This document shows positions 35,335 to 46,700 of a stretch of DNA of 64,000 nucleotides, in pieces; position 1 is the first letter of the stretch; each line of letters opens with the position of its first letter. The translations under genes and the position numbers were made by a program. The stretch is taken from assembly GCA_032718475.1 (NCBI GenBank), contig JAUCBJ010007526.1, positions 44,980 to 108,979 of the forward strand. The letters are read 5' to 3'. The notes beneath the pieces are model-generated. The model had not been told where the DNA came from and searched no databases. It saw only the letters and a program-made list of their open reading frames with translations. Source of the stretch: Nemertoderma westbladi (taxonomy: Eukaryota > Xenacoelomorpha > Nemertodermatida > Nemertodermatidae).

Positions 35335-37730
35335 ATGACGCAATATTAAAACAGTTTGAATCAACAAGAAACTGTAATTAATAATAATTAATAATGTCGA
35401 TTTTAGATTTGTTTTATATAGATTTGTTCTGTAAATGCTAATAATGGTTTGTTTTTAAATATATTATCATGTAACTAGTGTCTGTGCAGTATATATATAT
35501 TGCATTATTTTACATTACGTATTTCTTATTTAATGAATTGTTCTTATTTGGTGTGTAAATTGTTTTATTTAAATCTTTAAATGTAAATTATTTCATTGTT
35601 TCGTAGAAACGACTTGAAGAATAACTGTATACATAACGCGTTTTCTTCCGAGTGTATTTATGTACCGAGGGAGCGAAGCGAGGGAGGATTTTCATTAATA
35701 TACGAGAGTCATAATTGTTGAATAGGCCGTAAATAATCTTACACTAATTTATCATCAATGTAGAATACTCAAGACGTGTTCTAGAAGTTTATTGCTACTA
35801 AGTTAGCGATTATTTTGATGAGAATATCACGAAGATACTCAGAACGCTGAATGGTTATTAATAATTTAATATAACAAAATAAACGAATACATTACCATTC
35901 ACTTCACGCATGTTACTGCCATTTGTTTATAGTTTTCATTTCATACAGTGCTGAACACTGAACGCTGTTTAAAATGTTTAGATATGTTTTATATATGCAA
36001 AATATTATTAAAAAATTTAGTAATTTCAGTTTTAATAAATTGCTAAAATAATATCATTTTTTTTGCTTTTCCAAATAATTACAGTTTTGGATTTTGATGT
36101 CAGTTTAGATACAGAGTTCAGCACTAGTTTTAGTATAATAGTATTAACATCGTTTTGCTAAACGCCTTTTTAATAATGAAACAATTAATTGAAATGAACA
36201 AAAAAAATTAAAGAATAAAAATAAGTATTGCTTGATAAAAACAGAATGTAACCAAACCATTCACTATGTGGTCGTTAATCTGTATTAATCTCCCTAGGCA
36301 GGTAATAAAATATTTGGAACATTCCCGAGTTATTTTTGTTTTACCTTCTGTAGCCCAAAAGAATACTATTATATCCGGGGGACGTTCGTATTCGTTAATG
36401 ATATTATAGCAAATATATTGTAATTAAAGCTCGAAATTTCGGGTAATGCTATTGAATCAGATATTGTGGTACTATTATTAAAGGCAGTATATCAGTAACA
36501 AGTTAAATTAACCACGATGGGCTGGGTCCGAACTCGCGTCCAGTTCGCGATAATACGCGGGGCCTCCCATTGTCTACGGGGCTCGCGGGTGAAGTGGAGA
36601 AGTGGGCAGGGGTTTGAGGACGGTGCTGGGCTGCCAAGCAAACCTACAGTATAGAGACAGTTCTCTAATTAGCTTAATTTATTCGATGAGTAAAAATTAA
36701 TCATTATTCAATTATTTACTGTTTTGGTGACAGTGTGCGTTTGTCATTTGATAATTTCCACCCTGCATTATTAATATCTACCAACAAAAAAAAAAGTTCA
36801 ATTAAGGTTAGATTTGAGCCACTTGATACTTGACTACTGACTACTGTACTATTTGACATTGATACATCTAGCCGCAATAGCAGACTCACTCAAACGGACT
36901 TGTACACTTTAGGAGCCGCTCCTAAAGAGATTTTTATAAAATGTACTTTTTATTTGGAATGTGTCTTATGATGTCTGACAGCCCGTACAAAATGTGACCA
37001 CAGCAGAAGCCAGTCTAGCGCGGCGTATGACCCACCGTGTGTGGGAGACTGAATTCCATGGCAGAGAGTGGGGTAGGCTACTTTGTAATATTCGATTGAT
37101 CTCTACTATATAATCTCCAAAAACTATGCTTATCTTAAGTTAAATACTGACAGTTCCTTTCAGGTGCTGCGCTATAAATACTACGCAGCGCAGAGATACT
37201 TATACTAATTACAACGGGTGGACATGAGACTGCAGTGAGTACTGTTTACACTCTTTAGGAATGTATAATTATTCGCCCGCACTCACGTTACTGACAATAG
37301 TACTGAAACACGTTAATTTGCCAACTGTTACCAATTTTACTCATATATAAGGAGAAATTTAGCTTACTTACATTGGGGGTTATGAAATAGCATAAATATC
37401 ATACAGACCACTGTCACTCAGTACACACGGACTTGATTCCACCAAACATCAAAACTAAACTCGGAAATGAAGTCAACACTACCCGCAAAAAATATTACCT
37501 AGGTCGTGTGATTTCATATATTTTCATGGACAGCGACTGACAGTCACCTACAGTATAACTCGAGAAGTGAAAGAGAGATCGCTTTAAAGCCGTGTTCAGA
37601 TTTGAAATCTTCATTAAATTACCCTAAAAGTTAAAATAAAAAAAACAAAAATTCGAAATTTTAACTCAGGGGGGTTGTACCCCACTTCATTCATCCATTC
37701 ATCTTACGTAAAGACTTATAACTATAAATA
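35335..37730. other. AT-rich intronic sequence, no gene seen
   Basis: 3' flank of the zinc-finger gene followed by AT-rich DNA. A GC-richer patch at about 36515-36600 has a GTCCGAACTCG word that weakly resembles a tRNA B-box complement. Around 37586-37635 a segment (TTCAGATTTGAAATCTTCAT) resembles one at 61648-61695 in the TTAA-flanked element. Confidence 0.45.
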
Positions 37731-37739
37731 TCTATGAGG

Positions 37740-37868
37740 ACTGCGGGCGGATTTCGCCTTATTCGTTCGTGTTTCGACCTTACTGGATCTAATCAGCGTG
37801 GTGTCGGTGTCGGATTCGAACCTGGGACTTTCGCAGTGACACCGAAACCACCACATCTAGGCCACATG
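37740..37868 (-). repeat. tRNA-derived SINE-like segment
   Basis: On the minus strand GGCCTAGATGTGGTGG (A-box-like) is followed about 35 nt later by GGTTCGAATCC, a perfect B-box (complement at 37812-37822), and a GACACCGACACC continuation. This is the layout of an internal polymerase III promoter in a tRNA-derived SINE. It lacks a clean cloverleaf, so it is not called as a tRNA. Confidence 0.55.
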
Positions 37869-38029
37869 TTCTTTAGTATAGATTTCAAAGCCAACTGCTG
37901 TTTAATAGCCCCTGTCGGTGTTGGCATGGCAAGCAGTGTTTTCGATGTGTTTGTTATTATACATTCATACTTTTCTAGGAGTCTACTCAATGAAGATTGT
38001 TGTTAATCTAACTTCTTTAATTGTTACAG

Positions 38030-38193
38030 CTGGAATTGGGTTCTATTACCAAGAAAGCCAGTGAACTATTTGAAGACTTCCTCACCCCTATTGTTATTAC
38101 CGTTATCTTCTTCGCGTTGAAGTATATGTTCCGATTCCTAATTCCTCTGGAGCAGTACCCCCCTCAATTAGCTGTGACTATATTAATTGCCAG
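38030..38193 (+). CDS. TMC: TMC channel-like gene, exon with TM4
   Basis: Acceptor TTGTTACAG (ends 38029), donor GTTAAG (38194). It enters in phase 0, matching 20833-20977, and leaves in phase 2 (AG). The peptide SELFEDFLTPIVITVIFFAL ... FLIPLEQYPP is the conserved TMC block in which a membrane helix is followed by a 'P..LE.Y.P' motif. The end (AVTILIA|R) continues in the next exon. Confidence 0.94.
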
Positions 38194-38389
38194 GTTAAGT
38201 TACATGTCGTCCCTAACTCCAAGACACATAACAGAATATCGCCTGTACTTTTTCTCATATTGTTTCATTTTTTCTTTATCTTATTAAAGGAGACCGGGTA
38301 CTACAGTAATTGATGCAAATCCCATCTCGGCAAATTAGTATCCACCCTCTGCGAATCAACAATTTTACAGTATTAGACTTATCAATTAA

Positions 38390-38441
38390 ATGAAAGGAGC
38401 AGGTTACAGTGGTATGTTTTTCTAACCAAAACAATAAACGG
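38390..38441 (-). repeat. dispersed GGTTA...TAACC repeat
   Basis: GAAAGGAGCAGGTTACAGTGG then TTTTCTAACCAAAACAATAA; intronic, minus orientation. A plus-orientation copy follows at about 38802-38848. Confidence 0.7.
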
Positions 38442-38801
38442 AAAGTCTATGTTCAATTTTACTGCTATCCCCCAGAGGAGCGTTCAATTTTGATTGGGTC
38501 AAGAGTCCCTTGTACGGTACACCCCTCCTCCCATAGATAGATTGGCTTAAGATATAATCTACTACTGTATAATGCAAAGATGGAGTATTATTAGCCTAAC
38601 TTAGAAATAAAGTCGGCAGCAGCCCTATTGGGTTTCCACCTATTGCGGGTAGTAAAGGATAGTTCCGGTAACGGATTCCGAACATCTCCATGGATATGGA
38701 TATATACAGTATACTATGTGGCGGTAGTCGTAGGCCTAATACCGGGATACGCAGTTAGAATAATGGGGGAAGTAATGAAAATGGAACCCTCCTATTGACT
38801 T

Positions 38802-38848
38802 TCGTTTATTGTTTTGGTTAGAATAACTTGCCACTGTAACCTCGGACT
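38802..38848 (+). repeat. dispersed GGTTA...TAACC repeat
   Basis: CGTTTATTGTTTTGGTTAG then CTTGCCACTGTAACCT; lacks the usual TGCTCCTTTCCC end. It lies ~360 bp from, and inverted relative to, the copy at 38390. Confidence 0.7.
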
Positions 38849-38871
38849 TTATATAGTTTTAATTAGGAACA

Positions 38872-38943
38872 TTTTTAAGCGCCTTGAAATATGCCCAGTA
38901 AGGCGCTATATAAATATATATTATTATTTATTATTATTTATTA
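38872..38943 (+). repeat. retroposon 3' tail (GGCGCTATATAAAT + TTATTA repeats)
   Basis: AGCGCCTTGAAATATGCCC, AAGGCGCTATATAAATATAT and a TTATTATT microsatellite form a 3' end widely shared by invertebrate SINE/LINE elements. Only the tail is visible. Confidence 0.55.
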
Positions 38944-39076
38944 ACACTATTAATTCGCCATTAATTAATTTGCATCAATAGTCCCTATCTGCTCTATATC
39001 TATTAATTTTCATTCACACTATAATACGACTTGTCGAGGCAAATAATATAATTAATTAATCCTAATTAATATTTAG

Positions 39077-39296
39077 GACTGTAGTGGTGCGCCTAGCCTC
39101 CCTCGGTGTCGTTATTATATCGCTATACGGCGCGGCACAATGCGACGACACTGAGCGGGACCCAACGTGCCACAACTGTATCAAAGGGAAGGCCTGCTGG
39201 GAGACACACTTCGGCCAAGAGATGTACCGTCTACTTATCATGAATTTTGCCGTTACTATATTGTGGGCAAATTTTCAGGAATATACGCACAAGTTA
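39077..39296 (+). CDS. TMC: TMC channel-like gene, exon with TM5 and the CWET signature
   Basis: Acceptor TTAATATTTAG (ends 39076). Its first G completes the AG|G Arg codon of the previous exon. The peptide has VRLASLGVVIISLYGAA (membrane segment), then CHNCIKGKACWETHFGQEMY with the family signature CWET-x2-GQE, then RLLIMNFAVTILWANF (next membrane segment). 'GQ-x-YRLL-x-M-x-F' is closer to the TMC4/5/7 group than to TMC1-3, by memory of the family. The exon end is uncertain: GTTAGT at 39293 and GTAAAA at 39297 are both usable. If unspliced, the frame stops at 39308. No downstream TMC exon (TM7-TM10) was recognised in the window. Confidence 0.9.
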
Positions 39297-39549
39297 GTAA
39301 AACTGTAAATATATTATTATAGCCGCAATGCAGAGTCTGTCAAAATAACTTACATTACAATATAACATCAAGTCAATCTTTATAAATGAGCAGCTTATTG
39401 TTGGCCATATATCTTCGCCAGTTTTGTTTGTAGGGAGCTGGTTTTGGGCTTATTCCGTTCGGGATATAACAATTTTATTTAAAGCCAATTCCAATTTTAT
39501 TATTTTTTCGTATTAAAAAAACTCTGTGAAAAACCTGCAGTTCCGTTCA

Positions 39550-40115
39550 AGTGTCAAGCTGGGGTAGACTAATGGAGTATAGTATAGTTGTATATAGACT
39601 ATTTTACAAACAACCAGGCCTACTACATTATAATATAGACTAATGGTTGTACAGTATAGTGTCTGATTGGAGATGTGTACATTGTACTTGATACAATGAA
39701 CCCGGCGCAGCATTCTTGAAAAAGTGCCATCCAGAGATTTGGTGTCCTCATCAGCAGTTAGAGCCCAGCATGGACTCCCATATAAGAGTACTGTGAACTG
39801 GTACTACTACTGCCATAAATAATCGAACCTTAAGGTTCCGTGTTATTCTGTGGGACTTCCAAATCTTGTACAGACTATTTAACGCTGCCTATGCATTCCC
39901 CTTACGTATCTGAAGGTAGCGTACGCACCTGACTTTCTGATACATGATCCCAAGTAGCAGAAGTCATCCACGTTCTCAAGCAAGCCATCCTTAGAGCTTA
40001 TGCATTTACGATCATACATTTCTTGAGGGCTGTCTTGGTTCACTGTCATAATTTTGGTCTACTTGGAATTTATAGAAAGACCAACACTATAGAAGCAACC
40101 TGCTTCAGAAGTGAA
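39550..40115 (-). pseudogene. LINE family B fragment
   Basis: Minus-strand copy of the LINE-B C-terminal region: LRRVHCIKYNVHISNQTLY, then sequence for CWALT...EDTKSLDG and on towards the RT. The stretch 39565-39655 is interrupted by unrelated TATAGT-rich sequence. Frames are broken. Confidence 0.8.
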
Positions 40116-40267
40116 CTAAACATACAGACCCCACAAATTAATCCAACCACAAGGGTCCGTCTGCTACCACAAATGCAATAGTTTCTTGGAGACATTGACA
40201 ATAAATAACTGATGTACTTTTATCACATCTTACGAAACATTTAACCCTTTGCGTACGAACCCTTAAA

Positions 40268-40290
40268 AAAGGCGGCACACTGCCGCCTTT
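40268..40290. repeat. hairpin AAAGGCGGCA-CAC-TGCCGCCTTT
   Basis: Perfect 10-bp stem with a 3-nt loop. A sister hairpin GGCGGCA-GCG-TGCCGCC is at 49171-49187, and further GCGGCA/TGCCGC words lie nearby at both places. It may mark the end of a small element. Confidence 0.6.
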
Positions 40291-40469
40291 TACATTCTAA
40301 ATAATTTAGGACCATGCGTATGAATCAGCAGTGTGCTGCCCTTATATAATTATAACTTAACCCCCAGGGCGGCAGTATACGATGGTTGATCTATACGTTG
40401 AACTGAATATACTCAGATCAGTATAAGATGGTTCGACTGGTTCGGTTGTGTCTTCTGTTGGCGGTAACA

Positions 40470-40953
40470 CAGAACCATGGGAGACACCAGTGTCCTCAGG
40501 TGTCCTCCAGGGAGACACACTTGCTTGCACCATTCTTGTTCATAATTGTGGTTGACTATGTTCTACGCATGTCTTTAGATCATCATAATGATGATGGGGT
40601 GATGATAACTTCACCTACTGGCTCCAGAAGCCGATGAAATCCTGCCAAGTACCTAACTGATCTAGACTTTGCTGATGACTTAGGAGTACTCTCTGAATCA
40701 CTAGAGGGAGCCCAACGGCTCCTCAGCTCTTTAGAACAGGCTGGTTCTACTGTGGTGACTACTATTTTGACAGTTAACTTTGAAAGTCCTCAGCAAGTCT
40801 CTGACCGGATGAACATAAGCTCAAAGGATGATATGCTTGACAATGTGGACGACTTCTGTTACCTGGGATCATGGATCCGGAAGTCAGGTGAGGACCTTCG
40901 AAAACGTAAGGGAAAGGCGTGAGCAACGTGGCATAGGCTTTCCATGGATAGAT
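40470..40953 (+). pseudogene. LINE family B fragment, plus orientation
   Basis: Encodes FLFIIVVDYVLRMSLDHHND, then LTDLDFADDLGVLSESLEGA (the catalytic FADD block), ending near a GGAAAGGCGTGAGCAAC stretch where an inverted-repeat element has inserted (40954). It lies opposite in orientation to the copy at 39550-40115. Confidence 0.85.
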
Positions 40954-41745
40954 CTTTTCACAGAACACAAGCGAACACAGTAGAACACACCCGAACACAC
41001 TCCAAAAACAACCGGACACAATCGAATACAGTCGAAAATAGAAAGAGCACAAAAAAATACCACCGGGCACCAACTTTTAGATAAAAATAGCCACGCGTTG
41101 CTTTTCCATAAGAAAATTCCCGAAATTATTGAATAAAATTGTCGCTAAATTAAATATCATTTCTTATCAGCAGGCCAGCCTAAGCCGACAACTAATAATT
41201 TAACATAGTAGTAGGCCTAAGTTAAGTGTGGTTACCACCGGGACAGAGATCCCTACCGGTACCTGCCAAGGTAGGTACCTAACCGGGACCCAGCTCTTTA
41301 TATCCCAGTGCAGCAGTAGGCAGGTATCTACCGGTACCGGTACCTATGTTGCCTAATATCCTAAGGTACTTAATTCACATCCTCAGCAATCAGTCCCAGA
41401 CCAAGCTATTCCAGAACACAGGCACAGGCCTATTAGCTAACCCGCTATTACAGTACTAAATATGTGACAGGTACGGTACCCGGTAGGATTCCCTACATAG
41501 TTTGTTATACAGTACAGCAGTACTCATCAAAATGATAGGCCTACCTGATAAAAATTAATATTTAATTTCGCGACAATGTTATTCAATAAATTCGGAAATT
41601 TTCTTATATGTAGAAAAGCAACGCGTTGCTAATTTTATCTAAAAGTTGGTACCCGGTGTTATTTTTTTGTGGTCTTTCTATTTTCGAGTGTGTTCGGCAC
41701 TTTTTAGAGTGTGTTTGTGTGTGTTTGGGGGTGTTTGTAGAACCC
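40954..41745. mobile_element. non-autonomous element with ~190-bp terminal inverted repeats
   Basis: The left arm (about 40965-41165) and right arm (about 41555-41735) are inverted copies: TCGAAAATAGAAAGAGCAC, CACCGGGCACCAACTTTTAG and AACGCGTTGCTTTTC on the left have close complements on the right. The outer parts carry several GTGTTCG/CGAACAC words. The 390-bp centre is rich in ACCGGTACC and TAGGCCTA. It has no coding frame and sits in a LINE-B fragment. The exact ends and target duplication are uncertain. Confidence 0.75.
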
Positions 41746-41982
41746 CTAAAGGTCTAACTACACAGCAGCTTTTTAGGCTAAAGTGCTAACTTTTTTAAAG
41801 TGCTAACTTAAAGTGATAACCAAACCTGCCAAATGAATTCTAAAGACATGATTGGTGCAAATTTGCTTTCAGTTTGGCTGTTAGCACTTCAAAGGTTTTG
41901 CAAACTCGGACATGTGTATGTGTAAATTGCGATGCGCCCCCTAGCGTCTCATGTGTGCATCAATATATTGGCAGAATCTTCT

Positions 41983-42130
41983 ATAGTGCTAACTTTGTGT
42001 GTAAATGTTAGCAGTATAATAATATAAAAGTAAAGTTACTATAGTGCTAACTGCACTGTGTAAATGTTAGCAGTATAATATTTTAAGAGTAAATTGGATA
42101 TAGTGCTAACCTAAGTGTGAAAATTTTGGC
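41983..42130. repeat. degenerate ~60-bp tandem repeat x 2.5
   Basis: ATAGTGCTAACT, GTGTAAATGTTAGCAGTATA and AAGAGTAAA-like segments recur about every 60 bp; single GTGCTAACTT words extend left to about 41780. Confidence 0.6.
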
Positions 42131-42384
42131 AGTTATAATGAACAAAAATCACATAATGAAAATATATAAAAGTTAAACTGTAAAAGACAATTTAAAATCA
42201 TTGAATTACTATTAATATCGTTTTAGGACTCTACGTAGGTACAATACTGTATGACAAAATAAACAAGTAACCATCACTTTTTGCACTTGGAGATGTCCAG
42301 TTCCCTTTTTTATTCATTCCGTTGGATTCAGAACAGATGATTTTCAATTGGTGCTCAAATTTGGTACTAACACCAAAATTTAAC

Positions 42385-43383
42385 TACTACTACTACTAGG
42401 ATCGGCATGCTGCATTGCAGCTGCATTTTAAGAATGCTGTGCCGGCTTGTCAACAAAATTGCGCCGCCACAACTCCCTATCACCCATGACATTTGCTAGA
42501 TCATCCGCATCTTTAAGGCCAGTGTCCTTTAAGATGCGTCTCAAGAAAGTCATGGGCTGTCCACCATGCTTATTCACTCCATGAGGCTGCCAAAGTACAA
42601 GATTATGCACTGGCTGGTCCTCACGGCGAAAGCAATGCCCTGCAAAGCGGAGGCGATTTTGTTCTAGTGTCAAGCTTGGGGGAACCAATGAGACACCTCC
42701 AATGTTATATAGTGTCTGGTTGGAGATGTGTGCATTGTACTTGACACAATGTACCCGGCGTAGCATTCTTGTGAATGTGCCATCCAGAGATTTGGTGTCC
42801 TCAGCAGTTAGAGCCCAGCATGGACTCCCGTAGAGGAGTACTGGAACTACTGCTGCTCTAAATAATTGGACCTTAAGTTTCCGATTAATTCTAGGTGACT
42901 TCCAAATCCTGGAAAGCCTATTCAAGGCTGCCCATGCCTTTCCCTTACGTATTCGAAGGTCCTCACCTGACTTCCGGATCCATGATCCCAGGTAACAGAA
43001 GTCGTCCACATGCTCAAGCATACCATCCTTTGAGCTTATGCTCATCCGATCAGAGACTTGCTGAGGACTTTCAAAGTTAACTGTCAGAATTTTGGTCTTT
43101 CTGGAGTTAATAAAAAGACCAACACTAGAAGCAGCATGTTCTAATGAGCTGAGGAGCCGCTGGGCTCCCTCTAATGATTCTGAGAGTACTCCTAAGTCAT
43201 CAGCAAAGTCTAGATCAGTTAGGTACTTGGCAGGATTTCCTCGACTTCTGGAGCCAGTAGGTGGAGTTATCATCACCCCATCATCATTATGATGATCTAA
43301 GGACATGCGTAGAACATAGTCAACCACAATAATGAACAAGAATGGTGCAAGTGTGTCTCCTTGGAGGACGCCCCATAACACTT
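42385..43383 (-). pseudogene. LINE family B, 5'-truncated young copy with target duplication
   Basis: A 999-bp 5'-truncated insertion, flanked by the direct repeat CAAAATTTAAC (42374-42384 and 43384-43394). The 3' end on the minus strand is a (TAG)n tail. One continuous frame (about 330 codons) carries GVLQGDTLAPFLFIIVVDYV, TDLDFADDLGVLSES (catalytic D-D), KTKILTVNFESPQQ, LLYGSPCWALTAED and RLRFAGHCFRRED. This is the RT palm/thumb and C-terminal region; endonuclease and fingers are missing. The frame continues upstream into unrelated flank (to 43495), so its apparent start is not genuine. It is the best preserved LINE-B sequence here. Confidence 0.93.
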
Positions 43384-43394
43384 CAAAATTTAAC

Positions 43395-43769
43395 ACCAGA
43401 ATAATAACAAGTTTCAAATCTCCAGTACATTTTTCCGAAGAATTCTGAACCCCCCAAGTCCGTGGACAAAAAATAGAGATGACGGTATGGTACAATTCAT
43501 AAGTTCTATATCTTGAAAAGGTTTTTTTTGAAAAGTTGTAAGTTCAGATTCCGAACTCTGTTTGATTGAGAAACATAATTGATAAAACCACGGGTCGTAT
43601 TACCCCCCACATCCTCCGGGTTTGATAGGGTTAAGTATGATGGCTTAATAACATTTATTGATATTATTCAGAGTCGAATACTAAACTTCATGTGACTGAC
43701 ATGGTAATTTTGAATAACAATAATAGGCAGTATTTATTTTTATCACGTTACAGTTAATGGTTAATTAAT
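43395..43769. other. spacer, no feature seen
   Basis: AT-rich sequence between the LINE copy and the 3' end of the recombinase-like pseudogene. Confidence 0.5.
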
Positions 43770-46700
43770 TTATCTTTTACGTTTCCTGATTCGGTTATAT
43801 ATTTGATGGTAAATATGCCGCCATGGGATACTACCAAGAATACTGTGCTCTCTTTGAATTTGCTCTATTTTCTCCTTTTTGGGCGGCGTCATATTAAGTA
43901 GGTTTTTCTCAAAGCACCTCTCTATTGACTTTAACTCTTTCTTGGACCAATTTCGCTTTTCCATCGGTTTTGATTTCTCCCTACGCTTCTTTGTAGTCCT
44001 AGGCAACTTCTCTTTTTGGCAACCATCATTCAACATAGGCAATATATCCAACACCACTGGTAACCCCAACCTATTTATAGAAAATAACATTATTCGAATC
44101 TAATTAGAAAGACTATAACAAGCCTTAATATCATCCTTAATATCATTGTAATGGTAAGTGCGAAACTATATGATATGATTTTCTAAGGTATCCTCTGGGT
44201 TTCAAAATTTTAATATTTTTGAACTGAAGTGAATTTTTGTCTGGTTTTAAATTTTTAAAGAACCAATAATTGCTTCTGACTGAGATCGCTAAATTTGTTA
44301 ATATTGTATTAGTTTCAAATATTTTCTATTAAATCTTCTATCAATTTATATTTTCTTAGTGATACAATCTTTCTGACAATTCCAATTCCAATTCCAATTA
44401 TATTAGTATTACCAACCTCCCTCTCGAATTCATTTAGGACATCATATTCATCTACATTTATCTTTCCGTCTTCCTCGCGATCTATACTGTGAACTATACT
44501 TGGAACCTCTTCAGTTTCACCAGGTATCTCTTCTCCATTTCGAACCTGTTCGTCTTCCTCCTCTATATCGGACAACACATCTTCTAATGAGATTTCTGTC
44601 ATCTTTTTACCAGCGGATTTGTTTAGTTTTCCTTTACTAATATTTGGCTGATTTCAATGACATTGTCGTGGAGTCTGTAAACTTGTTGGTGTATCATGGG
44701 TGAGTGCAGTAGTTATATGCAGTGCACTAGTATGCACTTATATGCAGTAGTTATAGTGCAGTGGTTGTGTGTTATAGTAGGTCATGGTGAGTGCCCCAAA
44801 TGTCGGCTCAGCCAATCTTTCTCATTTTCATAAGTTTAATAATTGGCAGACAGTGGCGCAGTACTTTCTTAATATTGTGCTTCTGATCAATTCAGGTTGT
44901 TTTAATTCATAACGATAAGCATATTTGTGCAATATATCCAGCCCTCTTATTGGATTAGCGCCAGTAGACTTGGAGACATATTCATTGTCATCCAAATTCT
45001 CACAAAGGTACAGCAACAGAATTCGTACCTGTGGTGTTATTAGGATCGGAACTGGTCTTCCTTGCTTCCCCAATATTGTTATCGTGCCAATCCGTTTAAT
45101 AAGCTGTTTTTCAATGTCTGATAATTTGGAGATAACCTCCTTGGGTGTTTGAGCAGTGGGGTCCCTTGTCCCTATTTAGACCATTTAAGACTGTGTGGCA
45201 TTTAATGCCACCTGGTTCACTAGCTCGCTTGCTGTTGAAGATGATAATTTGAGCAAGAACTATCTCCTGCGTATGTCTATAATTTCGACATTCTTTATCC
45301 ATGGACGATATTTTAAGAATATCTTCATTGACTCGTTTGTGAAATAATACAATATCTTCAGTTAGTGGTATGGTTTGAACTTTATTAAACCGTTCTTTTA
45401 TAATTCCATGCCGGGCACGCCGCGACACTATAGACCCCCATTCCTTCTCATACAGCGTCAAGAAATCAGTTGACCGTGTTTGCATCATAGTATTGTTTGT
45501 TTTGATTGCATTACAATGAATCACACCAGCGAGGGCCTTTAAGTTATAACCGATTTTCAGCTGTGTGACCTTTACAAAGTTTAAAGTAACACAATCAGAG
45601 ACCCTATCAAAATTTGCAGGATTTATCATATCCTGCGCCTGGAATCGAAAATTATCTCTTTGCAGTAAGTTCAACAACCGAGCCAAGCGTCTTAAGGTCT
45701 GTTGGGAAGATGAAAGACTCTCATCACCATCTCTTCTTCTCTTTAGAAAAAATTTAGCCAACTCGACAAATGATGTGTCACTCTTGAGTATATCAAGTAT
45801 TACATCCTGGCGCATGCTGGCATATAAGGAGCGAAGTTCACTGCTCTCATCAAACTGGACCATATCTAAAGCGCGACCAGCGATTAAGGATCCCACATGA
45901 GATGCACCAGCAGGTTTTAATGTACATTTTTTCGAATGCAGACTCAGCTGATGAGAACGAAAAGAGGCTTTACAAAATGGGCAACTTGTTACTTGATCTG
46001 TATTTGTGGATTGTATTATTGCGTTTGAATTTTTTATATGACCATCTCGCCTTTTTACAGCAATGATTCGTATGCTTTCGAACACTGTTATTATGCTCGA
46101 AATTACCCTCATTGCGAAGAAGTTCAATAATATCCTGTCTTTTCTTGAAAAGTGTTTGCTCAGCTAAAGAGAATTCCTTTATCTTTTTCTTGAATTCAAT
46201 TCCTTTATCAATATCAATTAATTGATTAACATGCGACTCTTCACTATGTATTTGCTTGAAATGTCTTACCAAGTTAGTCTGTGGAAGAGTACAATAGCGA
46301 CAATACTGCACTTTAACACCTCGATTGGATAAAACACTATCTACACAGATGGCGGCTGGTTCTTCAGAAACGTAAGATGTCATTTTAGGTTTGGTTAAAA
46401 TCATTTCAGCTGGAATGGATAATTCGCGACCACTCCATGAAAGGAACTGCGCCAGTTCTATATCCCCGCCACCGGAACCCTCCTTGTAGTGCTCCAGTTC
46501 TATATCCACGGCACCGGCACCCTCCTTGTAGTGCTCCAGTTCTATATCCACGGCACCGGCACCCTCCTTGTAGTGCTCCAGTTCTATATCCCCGGCACCG
46601 GCACCCTCCATGTAGTGCTCCAGTTCTATATCCCCGGCACCGGCACCCTCCTTGTAGTGCTCCAGTTCTACATCCACGGCACCGGAACCCTCCTTGTAGT

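Noticed and set aside
36515-36600. tRNA-like segment with GTTCGGACCC-type B-box on the minus strand
   Set aside because: No acceptor stem or convincing A-box; too weak to call a tRNA or SINE.
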